Source: a virus
Length of the DNA stretch: 49,338 nt
Strand: one strand, 5' to 3'
Virus record (IMG/VR): IMGVR_UViG_3300025141_000154
Coordinates: 1 to 49,338 of that record
Notes under the pieces: generated by a model
What the model was told of the DNA's origin: nothing
Seen by the model: only the letters and a program-made list of their open reading frames with translations
Databases searched by the model: none
Part shown: piece after piece, positions 32,183 to 41,286 of the stretch
How positions within the stretch are numbered: the first letter of the stretch is position 1
How the letters are laid out: each line of letters opens with the position of its first letter
Made by a program: the position numbers and the translations under genes

Positions 32183-32679
32183 TGACAGAAGAAGTATGGA
32201 CAGTAGAAAAAGGCTATAATAAAGCCAACCAGTATGTTGAGGATATGGAAATACCCTTTATCCAAATTAATAATAATTCTCGTGATGATATCACTTTTGG
32301 GAATCTTTCTGAGGCCTCTAACACGGACTTGCAAGAGTATTTGTCGGTATCTGGAGCGTGGTTAGCCTTTGTAGAATTAAATCTAGCCGCACTAGGGGCT
32401 AAAAAGGGGGCTTACGAAACCGCCTTTGAGACTGGAATGAAGATAGAGAAAGCTAAGTTAGCTGAGGAATATTTAGCAAAAGGAACTAGAAAACCCACCA
32501 TTGATGAAATGGAGGGTATAATACTAAGAGACAACAAACGATTAAACGCTAGTATGAAGACCCTGATAGAGATTCGGGCGGCTTACGATAAATTGTTGGG
32601 GCGTAAGGAAGCTTTTAAGGGATTATTCAATACTTCTAGTAGAGTTCTTTCAGCACGAAGTCTAGAGGCAGGTAAGTAA
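32182..32679 (+). CDS. Helical hypothetical protein in the recombination module
   Basis: The product has 165 residues. I chose ATG 32182 (TAATG) instead of 32089, since the additional N-terminal residues lie in the kinase gene and look random. It has an acidic N-terminus followed by long helices (LQEYLSVSGAWLAFVELNLAAL; ETGMKIEKAKLAEEYLAKG; RLNASMKTLIEIRAAYDKLLGRKEAF). Similar helical proteins occur beside phage recombinases, but I cannot name a function; a recombination mediator is a guess. Confidence 0.6.
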   Translation: MTEEVWTVEKGYNKANQYVEDMEIPFIQINNNSRDDITFGNLSEASNTDLQEYLSVSGAWLAFVELNLAALGAKKGAYETAFETGMKIEKAKLAEEYLAKGTRKPTIDEMEGIILRDNKRLNASMKTLIEIRAAYDKLLGRKEAFKGLFNTSSRVLSARSLEAGK

Positions 32680-33177
32680 GTGACCCATCCTAAAAACTTA
32701 GCGAAGGCTTCAAAATGCGGCTGTAGTATATACTCCTTCTTAGAAGATGTGGCTGCAATAGCCGAAGCAGTGTTTGACTTCCACGAACTATGGGAGTTTA
32801 ATCATGAGGGGTCTTATAAGGGTATTCCAGATCAAACTGTTATGGAGACTCGAATCCCTATGATTAAAGAAGAGGTCAAAGAATGGGAAGAGGCCATAAA
32901 AAATTTTAAAAAAGACCCAGCAAACTTTGATGAAGAGGTGGGCGATCTTTTATGGGTAACTATAGGTAATCTGTTGGCTATACAGAACCCGGACAGTAGA
33001 ACTAGGATTAAGGATTTGGTGATTGCTAAGAACGCCGCCAAAAATAAGGAGCATTACGCCATACGTCGAGACACCAATAAATTGATTTCTATTCATAAGC
33101 CTCAAAAATGGATAGGCGCAGAAACTCAGATGCGAGAGGAGTGGGAGAAGCGTGGACTCCTATTAGAGAAGACTTGA
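32680..33177 (+). CDS. MazG-like nucleotide pyrophosphohydrolase
   Basis: The product has 165 residues, GTG 32680. The all-alpha NTP pyrophosphohydrolase signature is visible: RIPMIKEEVKEWEEAI (EExxxE) and DEEVGDLLWVTIGNLLA (ExxD). These enzymes hydrolyse NTPs or (p)ppGpp-like compounds; phage versions are linked to nucleotide pools and control of the starvation response. The C-terminal part (KPQKWIGAETQMREEWEKRG) is longer than the minimal domain. Confidence 0.8.
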   Translation: MTHPKNLAKASKCGCSIYSFLEDVAAIAEAVFDFHELWEFNHEGSYKGIPDQTVMETRIPMIKEEVKEWEEAIKNFKKDPANFDEEVGDLLWVTIGNLLAIQNPDSRTRIKDLVIAKNAAKNKEHYAIRRDTNKLISIHKPQKWIGAETQMREEWEKRGLLLEKT

Positions 33178-33623
33178 TTCATACAGGTATAGATTGTAGT
33201 TCTAGAGCAGTTCACGCCACCTTGATTGATGATGAGGGAGTTCTTATAGAATCTGTAAAATTTTTGGCTGTAGGTAAAACCGCCGCCGATAGATTTCCAG
33301 ATATAGCTAAAGGATTGGCTGCTTTGCCCGACATAGTTTATGGGGGTACTGTGGCTATAGAAAAGCCATTATATTTTAAAAATCCACATTCTACCATATC
33401 AATATCTGAAGTAGTGGGGGCTGTGAAGGGAATATTAGAAATATCCCATATCCCGTATCGAACAGTGGATAATAGAGTGTGGAAAAAAGAAGTAGTGGGT
33501 ATGGGTAATGCGTCTAAAGAAGATATAATGAAGTATGCTACTAAACATTTTAGTAGTCAGTTTGTAGAACAGGATTGGGCTGATGCAGCCTGTATAGCGG
33601 AATGGAGCAGGATAAATGCCTAG
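33174..33623 (+). CDS. RuvC-like Holliday junction resolvase
   Basis: The product has 149 residues if it starts at TTG 33174, which overlaps the MazG stop; an ATG at 33108 would add 22 residues lying inside mazG. The RNase H-fold motifs are HTGIDCSSRAVHATLI (first Asp), GTVAIEKPLYFKN (Glu) and QDWADAACIAEWS (last Asp residues), as in RuvC and phage resolvases. It would resolve branched DNA before packaging, which suits its place directly upstream of the packaging genes. Confidence 0.82.
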   Translation: MIHTGIDCSSRAVHATLIDDEGVLIESVKFLAVGKTAADRFPDIAKGLAALPDIVYGGTVAIEKPLYFKNPHSTISISEVVGAVKGILEISHIPYRTVDNRVWKKEVVGMGNASKEDIMKYATKHFSSQFVEQDWADAACIAEWSRINA

Positions 33624-34101
33624 ACGAAAGCCGGGGTCTATACGACCTGTAGCAAAGAAGGCTACATTTGTAGTAAAAAATAATATAGATGAAGATGGGA
33701 AGCTTGAAAGCAATCAGCCCACCCCCATTGAAAATGTTCCCGAGAGTGTAAACGACTTTAAAAAAGTAGTTTATTGCAATTTTAATAATTGTGCCTTTAA
33801 TACTCCCATAGATGAGCTAGTTCATACTGAATCCGTGGTTAGAAATGAGTACAATGAAATCAAAGATGCTTGGAAGCCTCTTTTCAAGGAGCGGGTGTGG
33901 GATTCAGTTTGTACAAGACGAGAAGTAGTTATCAACAGGGATCGTTCAAAGGTTCCCGGCTGTTTCACCCCACGTACTACGGTATCTGGGCATCTGGATT
34001 TTACCAAGTTGATGGGAGAATCTTACACTATAGATGATAATACAGACCCAACCTTTAGAGGCGAAGACTTCGTTAAGGAAAATACCCCGTTTAGTAGTTA
34101 A
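33616..34101 (+). CDS. Hypothetical protein with Cys pairs
   Basis: The product has 161 residues. The start is basic (MPRRKPGSIRPVAKK). Cys residues occur in VVYCNFNNCAFN, DSVCTRR and PGCFTPR, which could bind zinc. The rest is mixed and polar. It overlaps the resolvase by 8 nt and precedes the terminase genes. I do not recognise a family. Confidence 0.6.
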   Translation: MPRRKPGSIRPVAKKATFVVKNNIDEDGKLESNQPTPIENVPESVNDFKKVVYCNFNNCAFNTPIDELVHTESVVRNEYNEIKDAWKPLFKERVWDSVCTRREVVINRDRSKVPGCFTPRTTVSGHLDFTKLMGESYTIDDNTDPTFRGEDFVKENTPFSS

Positions 34102-34111
34102 GGAGTTTATG

Positions 34112-34279
34112 ATGAGAGGAAATTGTTTTACCCACCCGTGGTCTAAGTTGTGTTGGGGAGATGCCAGCGCACAAACCTGTTCTCTTGAGAAGAGTTCTGG
34201 GGGTACTAAGACTAGAAGTAAGCGTGGAAAGGCGAAAGGTACTGTAAAGGCTGGACCTAAATCCAAGGGTGCTTCATGA
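34112..34279 (+). CDS. Small basic Cys-containing protein
   Basis: The product has 55 residues from ATG 34112 (or 56 from ATG 34109), with AAGGAG just ahead. The N-terminal half has three Cys (GNCFTHPWSKLCWGDASAQTC), and the C-terminal half is Lys/Gly/Ser-rich and basic. It overlaps the next gene by 4 nt (ATGA). It may be a small nucleic-acid-binding protein. Confidence 0.55.
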   Translation: MRGNCFTHPWSKLCWGDASAQTCSLEKSSGGTKTRSKRGKAKGTVKAGPKSKGAS

Positions 34280-34785
34280 ATAGAAAATACTCTCAGTCGG
34301 TAAAAGATTTTGCCGCTAAAACCTACATCCATGATGATGTAATAATTCCGCAAATCAAAGTGGAAATATTAGAAAAATATGAAGTGGAAGTTCCCGAAGA
34401 CACATTATATCAATGGTCTAAAGAGCAGGGATGGAAAGAATTACGTAATAAAGCCATTGCTAGGGCTAGAGATAAGATGGTCGAACTAGAGGCAGACCAC
34501 AGGCGGCTAGATTCTGAAGCACACCTAGAGGAATATAAGAAAATAACCACTAAAGCTTCAGAATCTTTAGGGCTTCTACAATTCGATAGGGCTTCAGATG
34601 CCGCTAAAGCTGTAGATATGGCTATAAAGGGCGAACGAACCATTCTAGAGGGGTTGATTTCTCGTAGGTTTATCCAAGGAATCGTAACTATCATTATGGA
34701 AGAGGTAGACGATAAAGAGTTACGTCAGCGTCTTGGAACCCGACTCCAAAATTTCCTCTTAGACTTTGAGGACACTAATGGTTAA
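34276..34785 (+). CDS. Putative terminase small subunit
   Basis: The product has 169 residues. An N-terminal helix-turn-helix is suggested by QIKVEILEKYEVEVPEDTLYQWSKEQGW, followed by long charged helices (ARARDKMVELEADHRRL, then EVDDKELRQRLGTRL). HTH plus helical oligomerisation region directly upstream of the large subunit is the standard form of TerS, which recognises the packaging site. The assignment is by fold pattern and position. Confidence 0.7.
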   Translation: MNRKYSQSVKDFAAKTYIHDDVIIPQIKVEILEKYEVEVPEDTLYQWSKEQGWKELRNKAIARARDKMVELEADHRRLDSEAHLEEYKKITTKASESLGLLQFDRASDAAKAVDMAIKGERTILEGLISRRFIQGIVTIIMEEVDDKELRQRLGTRLQNFLLDFEDTNG

Positions 34786-36475
34786 CACGGTTAAAAATGA
34801 GAATGCTAAATTATCATGGTCGGAAGCGGTAAACGAACTAGTAACAGACTTAACTAATGATACGACCATTGATGTGCCTAGTACGTTTAAAGAGTTTATA
34901 CAAGATATTTGGAAGAATAGCTTTCCGTATCCCAAATTATTTAATATTTGGCATGTGGGGTTTATTTGCGATGAATTAGATAAGGCTCTAGATGAAGGGC
35001 AAAATTTAATTTGTGTGCTTCCCCGTGGACACTGGAAAAGCACCATCTTAGGGCATGGGTACACTATTTGGCAACTCATGAGAACCAAAGCTTCTTCTAG
35101 AAGTTTATTGTACGCCTCTTATAACCATGATATGGTAAGATACCATGTAAGAACTATGAAAGATGAAATTCGGGCAAACCCCCTTTTGGCTAATGAGTGG
35201 TTTACAAAAGATTTAGCTAGGGGGGCTGATAACGCTATAAGGTATCAAACAGCCGATGGAGGGATTGTTAGGGTAGAAATGGCTGGAGTAACCCAGTTTA
35301 AGCGGGGACTCCATACTAATGCGGGAATGGTGGTAGATGACATTTTGAAAGATGCCAACTCGCCTATTGATCCCGGCGAATTACCTAAAATTAAGGATTT
35401 ATTTTTTAGGGCTTTGATGCCTATCCCAAACCCCGGAACTCCTACTATAGTAGTGGGAACGCCTATGGCACCGGGAGACTTATTAGCAACTTTGATTGAC
35501 GATGAGAGTTTTAATAGTATAGTTTTACCCGCCTTTGATCCAGTACCTAACCGCCATGTCTTAGCCCCGCAGATTCGAGATGAGCAATGGTTATTAGCAT
35601 ATAAGAAGAGCAACAGAAGTTCTTTTGCTTCGGAGTATATGCTACAACCGCATTTTGGAACAGATGGGTATTTTACAGAAGCAGAAATTGAGGCTTGCGA
35701 AGACGATTCCTTAGTTCCTTATCGACGAACTGTAGATCATGCTGATAAGCTTACAGAAGAGTATGATTGGGTGGTTGCAGGGTATGATGTAGGAAAACGT
35801 AGGCATCCATCGCATATTGTAGTATTTGGTAAACGCAAAACGGATGGACATGTGGTACAATTGTATCACGAGTTTATAAGAAATATGTCTTATCAGGCAC
35901 AGGTTGAGATTCTCAATCAAGTGGCTAATAATTATCAAATTGATAAGGGATATATAGATAACACGGATAGGGCTCTAGAAGAGAGAGGACTGCAAACCGA
36001 TAATGAGCAGGGCTTAAGCGATAAAGAGAATACGGAACGAGTTCGACACCTAAGAGGGTTAAACAGAAAGTGGGATTTAATGCACTTTAGCCGTAGGTCA
36101 AAAAACAACATGGCCACTAAATTTGAACACTACGTAGTTACGGAAAGGCTACATTTATTGCCCGATGCAGTACAGAAAGAACAAATTTTGATAGTCAATA
36201 AGGACTTATACGCTGCTGAAACACCAAATGGTCACGGGGACTCTTTTTGGAGTATCGGATTAGCTTGTTTGGCAGCAGATAAATTAGACGGCCCAGCCTC
36301 TTATACGGGGGTTGGAGATGCTCAAATTTTTAGTGGGAAATCTGATGAAAATTCTGGGTCAAGACCCGATAATTCAGCGTATAATGACAACATGCCTGTA
36401 GATGAAGAGCTTAATGCCGCCCTAGGCAATATTTACGCTAAATCCGTTCAAATGTATGGCGAAGACTCGCTTTAG
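34778..36475 (+). CDS. terL: Terminase large subunit
   Basis: The product has 565 residues from ATG 34778 (GAGG upstream), overlapping terS by 8 nt. The ATPase domain shows ICVLPRGHWKSTI (deviant Walker A), SRSLLYASYN and GMVVDDIL (Walker B), with VVGTPM as the coupling motif. The nuclease domain shows VVAGYDVGKRRHPSHIV (first Asp), YIDNTDRALEE and GHGDSFWSIGLACLAA (last acidic site). TerL cuts concatemers and pumps DNA into the prohead. It is a good marker gene for placing this phage. Confidence 0.93.
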   Translation: MVNTVKNENAKLSWSEAVNELVTDLTNDTTIDVPSTFKEFIQDIWKNSFPYPKLFNIWHVGFICDELDKALDEGQNLICVLPRGHWKSTILGHGYTIWQLMRTKASSRSLLYASYNHDMVRYHVRTMKDEIRANPLLANEWFTKDLARGADNAIRYQTADGGIVRVEMAGVTQFKRGLHTNAGMVVDDILKDANSPIDPGELPKIKDLFFRALMPIPNPGTPTIVVGTPMAPGDLLATLIDDESFNSIVLPAFDPVPNRHVLAPQIRDEQWLLAYKKSNRSSFASEYMLQPHFGTDGYFTEAEIEACEDDSLVPYRRTVDHADKLTEEYDWVVAGYDVGKRRHPSHIVVFGKRKTDGHVVQLYHEFIRNMSYQAQVEILNQVANNYQIDKGYIDNTDRALEERGLQTDNEQGLSDKENTERVRHLRGLNRKWDLMHFSRRSKNNMATKFEHYVVTERLHLLPDAVQKEQILIVNKDLYAAETPNGHGDSFWSIGLACLAADKLDGPASYTGVGDAQIFSGKSDENSGSRPDNSAYNDNMPVDEELNAALGNIYAKSVQMYGEDSL

Positions 36476-36486
36476 GAGAATCCCCT

Positions 36487-38811
36487 GTGACACTTACGAT
36501 GACCCCTTCTATAACTATACCCACCAATATTCCACATGCCCACGAACATGATCATACTCACGACCACTCTCATCACCGACCTGTTGAACTGTCTCAGGAA
36601 TTCATAAGTAAATACGAAGCTCAGGAATCCCCTCTTTCTCCTATGGGAACTTTTGTATTTTACCGCACGTATTCTAGATTTTCTAACAAGTTAGGCCGAA
36701 GAGAGACATGGATAGAGGCGTGTAAACGAGCAGTCGAATATAATGTAGGATTAGCGTATGACCACATGCTGAAAATTGGTTATACCCCTGACCTAGTGGA
36801 ATTTAATGCAGAGGCAGAGGCCTTGTTTGATTCCATGTATAACACTAAGCAGTTTGTGAGTGGGAGAACGCTATGGATTGGTGGTGGAGAAAATGCGGTA
36901 GCTGAAAAATATCCGTTAGCTAATTACAACTGCTCATTCACAGCTATAGAAAAGTGGGCAGACTTGTCTGACCTATTCTATCTTCTATTAGTTGGTACAG
37001 GTGTAGGCTTCAAGTGTACTCCTGAAATGGCTACCTCCCTTCCCCCCATCCGGGCTAATGTAGAGGTATTACACGATCCTTATATCCCGGCCCCTGCGGA
37101 ACAGCGGCTAGAGACTACTAAATGGATAGATTTAGAGCAGGGATACGCTAAAGTTTACATTGGAGATTCTAAAGAAGGATGGGTTGAAGCCCTTCGCTTA
37201 TTTTTAGAAATTTTAACCTCTCATGAATATGAGCATATAAAGACTGTAAAGTTTGACTATAATTCTGTTCGTCCCCGTGGGGAGCGACTGAAAACTTTTG
37301 GTGGGACTGCCTCAGGCCCAGAACCGTTGATGGAAATGTTTGAGGGATTTCACAAGGTTCTTACAAACCAAATTGACCCTACTTTAGCCCCTCTTGAAAG
37401 GGCTTATGCTGGATACTATAAAGTTCGTCCAATCCATATTTTAGATATGGGCAACTTGATCGGTAATAACGTGGTGGTTGGTGGAGTACGCCGAACGGCT
37501 GAAATTTTCCTTATGGGTTCTAATGACTACGAATCTTTGTTAGCTAAATACGCTATTAACGGGTTGTGGTCAGAGGAACAGTTTAAGGCCCACGCTATTT
37601 TAGGCAAACAGTTAGATGCCTTAGGAGAAAAACCCGTTTGGTGGGATTCTCTACGCTTAGAAGACGGTAAAAATTCTAGAGAGAACTTGGACCATCGGAG
37701 GATGTCCAATAACTCCATAGTATTCACAAATCAACCAGATAAAAAATATTTGGATATGGTTTTTGATATGATGAAGTATGAAGGTGAACCCGGCTTCTTT
37801 AATGAAGAAGAAGCTTCCCGTAGACGACCTAATGCCATAGGAACGAACCCTTGTGGTGAAATCCTATTAGATAGTCACGGCGTGTGTAACTTAACTACGG
37901 TTAATTTATCAGCGTTTGTAGAAGGGGGTGATCTGGACTTAGACGGCTTAGTTGAAGCCCAACGAATGTCGGCTAGAGCGGGCCTTAGAATGACTTTAGT
38001 GGACTTAGAGTTACCTGTTTGGAACCAAGTCCAGCAAAGGGATAGATTACTAGGAACGTCGCTTACAGGAGTTAAAGATGCTTTTTCTGCTGTACAATAT
38101 ACTAAGAGACAACAAAATAAGGTACTAGGACTCCTTAAAAAAACTGCGAATGAGGAAGCGGATAAATATGCCTCTCATTTAAGGGTTAATTCTCCTCTGT
38201 TAGTAACAACAGTAAAACCAGAGGGAACTTTAAGTCTAGTAGCTGGAGGTGTTTCGGCAGGGATACATATGTCTCACAGCCCATACTACATACGACGAAT
38301 GCGTATTAGTTCTATTGACCCGCTAGTTCAGGTTATCCGAGAATTAGATTGGTCGATTTCTCCCGAGGTGGGTACACCCGGCGACAGTTATGAAGAGCGT
38401 ATGAATAATGCTAGAACTCTAGTTATTGACTTCCCCATTAAATCTACTAGTACTGATACTAAGAATAATGTGTCTCTGTCGGATCAAATGGACACTTATT
38501 TTCAATTTCAGGAAAACTATACTGACCACAACACATCCATAACTATGACAGTTAAGGAGGATGAGTGGGATTTAGCGAAGGAATTAGCTTGGGATAACTG
38601 GGACAAATGGATGGGGGCCTCATTCCTAGCCCACGATGGGGGAACGTATGAATTAGCCCCATATGAAGAAATTACCGAAGAGGAGTATAATAATATTAGT
38701 GCGAACTTTAAAGATTTCGACGCTTCTCTACTTTATAAATACGAAAAAGTAGAAATTGAGACAGAACTCATAGACGAAGCGTGTGATTCGGGAGTTTGTC
38801 CTATTAGATAG
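36487..38811 (+). CDS. nrdJ: Ribonucleotide reductase, class II (B12-dependent), with His-rich N-terminus
   Basis: The product has 774 residues, GTG 36487, close to monomeric class II enzymes. Key parts are YNCSF (first redox Cys), GVGFKCTPEMA, IGTNPCGEILL (NPCGE active site), NLTTVNLSAF, TTVKPEGTLSLVAGG and the C-terminal CDSGVCPIR Cys pair that re-reduces the active site. It makes deoxynucleotides aerobically or anaerobically but needs host cobalamin. Residues about 17-30 are a HAHEHDHTHDHSHH stretch, unusual for this family and likely to bind metal. It lies between terminase and portal, away from the replication block. Confidence 0.93.
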   Translation: MTLTMTPSITIPTNIPHAHEHDHTHDHSHHRPVELSQEFISKYEAQESPLSPMGTFVFYRTYSRFSNKLGRRETWIEACKRAVEYNVGLAYDHMLKIGYTPDLVEFNAEAEALFDSMYNTKQFVSGRTLWIGGGENAVAEKYPLANYNCSFTAIEKWADLSDLFYLLLVGTGVGFKCTPEMATSLPPIRANVEVLHDPYIPAPAEQRLETTKWIDLEQGYAKVYIGDSKEGWVEALRLFLEILTSHEYEHIKTVKFDYNSVRPRGERLKTFGGTASGPEPLMEMFEGFHKVLTNQIDPTLAPLERAYAGYYKVRPIHILDMGNLIGNNVVVGGVRRTAEIFLMGSNDYESLLAKYAINGLWSEEQFKAHAILGKQLDALGEKPVWWDSLRLEDGKNSRENLDHRRMSNNSIVFTNQPDKKYLDMVFDMMKYEGEPGFFNEEEASRRRPNAIGTNPCGEILLDSHGVCNLTTVNLSAFVEGGDLDLDGLVEAQRMSARAGLRMTLVDLELPVWNQVQQRDRLLGTSLTGVKDAFSAVQYTKRQQNKVLGLLKKTANEEADKYASHLRVNSPLLVTTVKPEGTLSLVAGGVSAGIHMSHSPYYIRRMRISSIDPLVQVIRELDWSISPEVGTPGDSYEERMNNARTLVIDFPIKSTSTDTKNNVSLSDQMDTYFQFQENYTDHNTSITMTVKEDEWDLAKELAWDNWDKWMGASFLAHDGGTYELAPYEEITEEEYNNISANFKDFDASLLYKYEKVEIETELIDEACDSGVCPIR

Positions 38812-38828
38812 GACGTTAGGAGGCAAGT

Positions 38829-39311
38829 ATGCCAGCGGGAGAACAGTTAAGACAGCGAGCGCAGCAGTTTGCGGTAAAGTTTGATGATGCTATTCATGTG
38901 TGGAGAGTTTTAGATACTTGGGATAAATCCTTAGAATCTTTAGGTGCAGAGGATGAAATACCTGATACGCATCAGGCTATGACTTTATTGCCAATGGCTG
39001 CAATGATAGAGGTAGTAAGGGCGGCGGAAGAACTAAACTTACTTGAACATATGTTCGGAGGGGTACCCGAAGCAGATTTGGTTGACGCACAAGAACAATT
39101 AGCGGTTGCTACTGGAAAAATTGAGACTTTGGAAGAACAATTACAATTTAGCAGGACCGCACCGGCAAAAGATTCTGAAGAATCTCCAGTAGTTAAGGAA
39201 GTTCTTTCAGACCAATCTCAGGTTACTCTAGCTGCTATAGAGGCCCTAACAAAAATAACAGGTCAAAGTCATATAGACAAGGTGGCAAATGGCAGGACGA
39301 TTAACACTTAA
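38829..39311 (+). CDS. Hypothetical helical protein before the portal
   Basis: The product has 160 residues; AGGAGG precedes ATG 38829. It is helical and acidic: an MTLLPMAAMIEVVRAAEEL segment, then a coiled coil (EQLAVATGKIETLEEQL) and a linker ending KITGQSHIDKVANG. It overlaps the portal start by 23 nt. A head-assembly or scaffold-related role is possible from position; no family is recognised. Confidence 0.6.
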   Translation: MPAGEQLRQRAQQFAVKFDDAIHVWRVLDTWDKSLESLGAEDEIPDTHQAMTLLPMAAMIEVVRAAEELNLLEHMFGGVPEADLVDAQEQLAVATGKIETLEEQLQFSRTAPAKDSEESPVVKEVLSDQSQVTLAAIEALTKITGQSHIDKVANGRTINT

Positions 39312-41286
39312 TGATTTTGCTCCTGAAGCAAGATCACTAGCGCAAAAGGAATATGACCTCAGCAATCTACTCAATACGGTCGGACAACAGGCTTTATTGA
39401 ATAAAAGCGGGGAAACATATAAGAATCCGACATTTGGTGTAGATCAAGTAGTCAATGTTTGGGTTCAGCAACAAGCTGCCTTTAGACAGCATATGATTCA
39501 AGATATTCAGCAGATTTCTCAATCTGTTGAAGAAGTTCGTTCTCCTGTAAACCATATAATTTCTGAAATTTTTAGGCGGGGAGTTTCTTGGCAACCCTTG
39601 TTTGCAGTAAAGTGTACCGATTGTGGTACGCAGTACAAAAATAAAATTCCTGCATGTATTAATGAGGATTGTGATTACAAGGATAGTGGGGAAACCCTAG
39701 TTGAGCCTGACGATTCTCAGTATAAGCAACTTAAGACCTTTACGAAAAATTGTAACGTATTTGACCAAAGTTTGGAGGACGTTTTAAGGGAATTTTGGTG
39801 GGATGTAAACACCATTGATGACGGCTTTATTTATTTTGCTAAAGAATATAAAGACTATGGAGATAAAGTTCGCTCCAAAGTAATTTCCGTAGAGCGATTA
39901 AACCCTGCTCTTATAGAGTATGATCTAGACAAATCTACGGGTGTCCCTAAGGGATTACACTACGTCTGCTACATCCACCGGGATGGAGCCGCTTCTGACT
40001 TACCTCAATCTTGTGATTCGTGTGGTAAGGCCATGGTTCCCGCCATGTTTACGTACCGATATCGTGGTAAGGAAGTGTATCTCTTAGATTCTGAGGTTCT
40101 TCACGTATCTAAATTTATGCCTACCCGAACATATGGGTGGTCACCTGTTCTAACTCTGTTCGATAAAATTCTTACCATTATTGGTATGGATAAGACCCTG
40201 TATCGTTATTTCTTTGAACGTAAGATGCCAGCATCCATGATTTTGATATCTACGGATGATCCTGACAGCTTAAGGGCAGAGCGAGAACGGGTAGAGCAGG
40301 AAATACGACAGAATCCAGAATATATTCCGATGATTGCGGTTAGTAACGAATCTCAACGTGGAAAAGTTGATATGATTCGATTATTCCACAATTTGCAGGA
40401 AATGGATTATCTTCCAGTTAGGCAGGAAATTAGAGAGCGTATTTCGGCTATGTGGGGTGTAACTCCTGCTTGGCAAGGGGCTCCAGAAGGTTTTGGTGGG
40501 TTATCTACCCAAACACAGCAACTTGTAGTTATGAGCAGGGTTGTTGAGGGTGACCAAAGAATTTTCCATGAAAAAGTCTTCCCAGTAATGCTGGATATGT
40601 TTGGAATTACTGATTGGAAATTAGAACTTCTAACGCCTGAAGAAAAAGCTGAAGCAACTCAGCTACAATTTGTTCAGCAAAAAGTTATGGTAGCTAGTCA
40701 GTTGTTGCAAGATGGCTATACCGTAAAATTGAAGTCCATGGATTCTGGAATTATGCACTTGGACTTCGAAATTTCTGGTGAAGGCCTAGGGCCGAAAGAA
40801 CAAATGGAAATGCAGCAAGAAGCTATGGGTGGAATGGAAGGTATGGATATGGGTATGGAAGGTATGGCTTCAGGAATGGGTGATGCTGAAGAAGGCATGA
40901 CTGAACCTCCTATTCCTCAAGGTCAGCCCGGTTTAGGTGGGGCAGGTAGGGATCAAACAGGACAGCAAGATTCTGGTGTGCCAACTATGCAACCTAACAT
41001 TCAAAATGCGTTCCGCAATAATTATAACGGCACTAAGACTATGGTTAAACAAGTCATAGATCATGGACATATCCCAGATATCCAAGATGTAACTAATGAT
41101 ATGGGTAAAATGTGGTTTAAGTCTGGTGGAGATAGTTACGTTGCTTCGTTTAATAAAACTGGAGATTTAATGGGGATTGAAACCGCCCATTTTCCTAAGG
41201 CTCCAGAAGACAGAGCAATAAATAGGCAGAAGAATGCCATATATAATCCCGATAAATTAGATATGGACGGTCTGGATGACCTCTAA
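39289..41286 (+). CDS. Portal protein with zinc-ribbon-like insertions
   Basis: The product has 665 residues. Portal-like landmarks include VRSPVNHIISEIFRRG, YGWSPVLTLFDKILTII, MDYLPVRQEIRERISAMWGVTP and STQTQQLVVMSRVVEGDQRIF. Two Cys sets are inserted: KCTDCGTQYKNKIPACINEDC (residues about 104-125) and QSCDSCGKAMVP (about 240-252), each like a zinc ribbon half. The C-terminal 150 residues are Met/Gly-rich (GGMEGMDMGMEGMASGMG) and then polar. The portal forms the dodecameric DNA gate at one vertex and follows TerL as expected. The final part overlaps the next gene by 11 nt. Confidence 0.85.
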   Translation: MAGRLTLNDFAPEARSLAQKEYDLSNLLNTVGQQALLNKSGETYKNPTFGVDQVVNVWVQQQAAFRQHMIQDIQQISQSVEEVRSPVNHIISEIFRRGVSWQPLFAVKCTDCGTQYKNKIPACINEDCDYKDSGETLVEPDDSQYKQLKTFTKNCNVFDQSLEDVLREFWWDVNTIDDGFIYFAKEYKDYGDKVRSKVISVERLNPALIEYDLDKSTGVPKGLHYVCYIHRDGAASDLPQSCDSCGKAMVPAMFTYRYRGKEVYLLDSEVLHVSKFMPTRTYGWSPVLTLFDKILTIIGMDKTLYRYFFERKMPASMILISTDDPDSLRAERERVEQEIRQNPEYIPMIAVSNESQRGKVDMIRLFHNLQEMDYLPVRQEIRERISAMWGVTPAWQGAPEGFGGLSTQTQQLVVMSRVVEGDQRIFHEKVFPVMLDMFGITDWKLELLTPEEKAEATQLQFVQQKVMVASQLLQDGYTVKLKSMDSGIMHLDFEISGEGLGPKEQMEMQQEAMGGMEGMDMGMEGMASGMGDAEEGMTEPPIPQGQPGLGGAGRDQTGQQDSGVPTMQPNIQNAFRNNYNGTKTMVKQVIDHGHIPDIQDVTNDMGKMWFKSGGDSYVASFNKTGDLMGIETAHFPKAPEDRAINRQKNAIYNPDKLDMDGLDDL

